Shown piece after piece: positions 29,444 to 32,048 of a DNA stretch of 32,048 bases. Each line of letters begins with the position of its first letter. Position 1 is the first letter of the stretch. The DNA lies in assembly GCA_012718975.1 (NCBI GenBank), contig JAAYBF010000003.1, positions 1 to 32,048 on the forward strand, given 5' to 3'. Origin of the DNA: Solirubrobacterales bacterium (GTDB lineage: Bacteria > Actinomycetota > Thermoleophilia > Solirubrobacterales > Thermoleophilaceae). The notes beneath the pieces are model-generated. The model ran no database searches and had not been told where the DNA came from. It saw only the letters and a list, made by a program, of their open reading frames with translations. The translations under genes and the position numbers were made by a program.

Positions 29444-29481
29444 ACTTATCAATCGTAAGCAGCAACCCTGGAGCTGAGCGC

Positions 29482-31830
<2,349 letters not shown>

Positions 31831-31839
31831 GCGGGACGG

Positions 31840-31867
31840 GGGCGCCGGGCCGGTCCGCCCGGCGCCC
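31840..31867 (+). terminator. Hairpin after lon
   Basis: Perfect 11-bp stem GGGCGCCGGGC / GCCCGGCGCCC with a 6-base loop, 9 bases past the lon stop. No T-tract. Confidence 0.6.
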
Positions 31868-31900
31868 CGCCCGCCGCCGGCGGCGCGGTATCTTGGGCCG

Positions 31901-32048
31901 ATGGGACTGCTGAGCCGAGACCTGGTCCGCCGCGCCGCCCCGGTGGCGATCGCCGGCGTCGCCGGAGCCGCCGGCGCGCTGCTGGCGCGCCGCCGCCACG
32001 GCCGCCGGCAGGAGTTGGAGGCCGGGGCGCAGCGCCAGCCCGCGCCGC
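31901..32048 (+). CDS. Hypothetical small protein, cut by the window end
   Basis: ATG at 31901 opens a frame that is still open at the end of the window (49 codons). It begins MGLLSRDLVRRAAPVAIAG with a short hydrophobic alanine/glycine segment followed by a basic run (ARRRHGRRQ), as in a single-pass membrane protein. No family recognised. Confidence 0.4.
   Translation, partial: MGLLSRDLVRRAAPVAIAGVAGAAGALLARRRHGRRQELEAGAQRQPAP

Overview
The window is high-GC DNA with many GTG starts and 4-base stop/start overlaps. Together with the gene families present, this suggests an actinobacterium, most likely of the Thermoleophilia/Solirubrobacterales type. That assignment is an inference from style; no 16S rRNA is present.

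Region by region: (1) 84-1165 holds a small protein plus a GNAT acetyltransferase, then tRNA-Glu(CUC) with a strong hairpin after it, all on the minus strand. (2) 1270-9295 is a vitamin B12 uptake locus. Two cobalamin riboswitches sit back to back and point outward. The left one precedes a secreted DUF4430 protein. The right one precedes a tightly overlapping operon: a secreted DUF4430-like protein, a DUF4430 lipoprotein, EcfT, a fused double EcfA ATPase, and an ECF S component fused to a terpenoid-cyclase-like alpha/alpha repeat domain. Together these domains match the two halves of animal intrinsic factor/transcobalamin. (3) 9326-14989 is housekeeping: nitroreductase, GlpD, a DHPS-like protein, a degenerate Rho paralogue, a LOG-family protein and an unknown protein. 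(4) 15132-28560 is a two-component system (OmpR-type regulator, small histidine kinase, CpaB-like SAF protein) whose regulator gene is split by an 11.3 kb integrated element. (5) 28565 to the end holds rpiA, lon and the start of a small unknown gene.

The element (15461-26786, plus a 2-base AA core) is the most unusual part. Its ends are perfect 15-bp inverted repeats around AA. Joining the flanks restores a 234-codon response regulator exactly in frame. Joining the ends gives a perfectly symmetric attP lying inside the integrase gene: in the integrated state the serine integrase ends three codons past the crossover, while in the circle it runs on in frame for 77 residues that include a CxxC-x22-CxxC zinc finger. 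Integration therefore truncates both the host regulator and the integrase. Inside are an XRE regulator, a five-gene overlapping minus-strand operon, an orphan HK97-type prohead protease, an HTH protein, a RepA-like AAA ATPase followed by twelve copies of a 7-bp iteron (a likely origin), a HEPN-like protein, a second serine recombinase, a DUF4352 lipoprotein, and two copies of a putative structured RNA. There is no terminase, portal, capsid or conjugation gene. The content fits a phage satellite or mobilised island better than an intact prophage, but this is inference.
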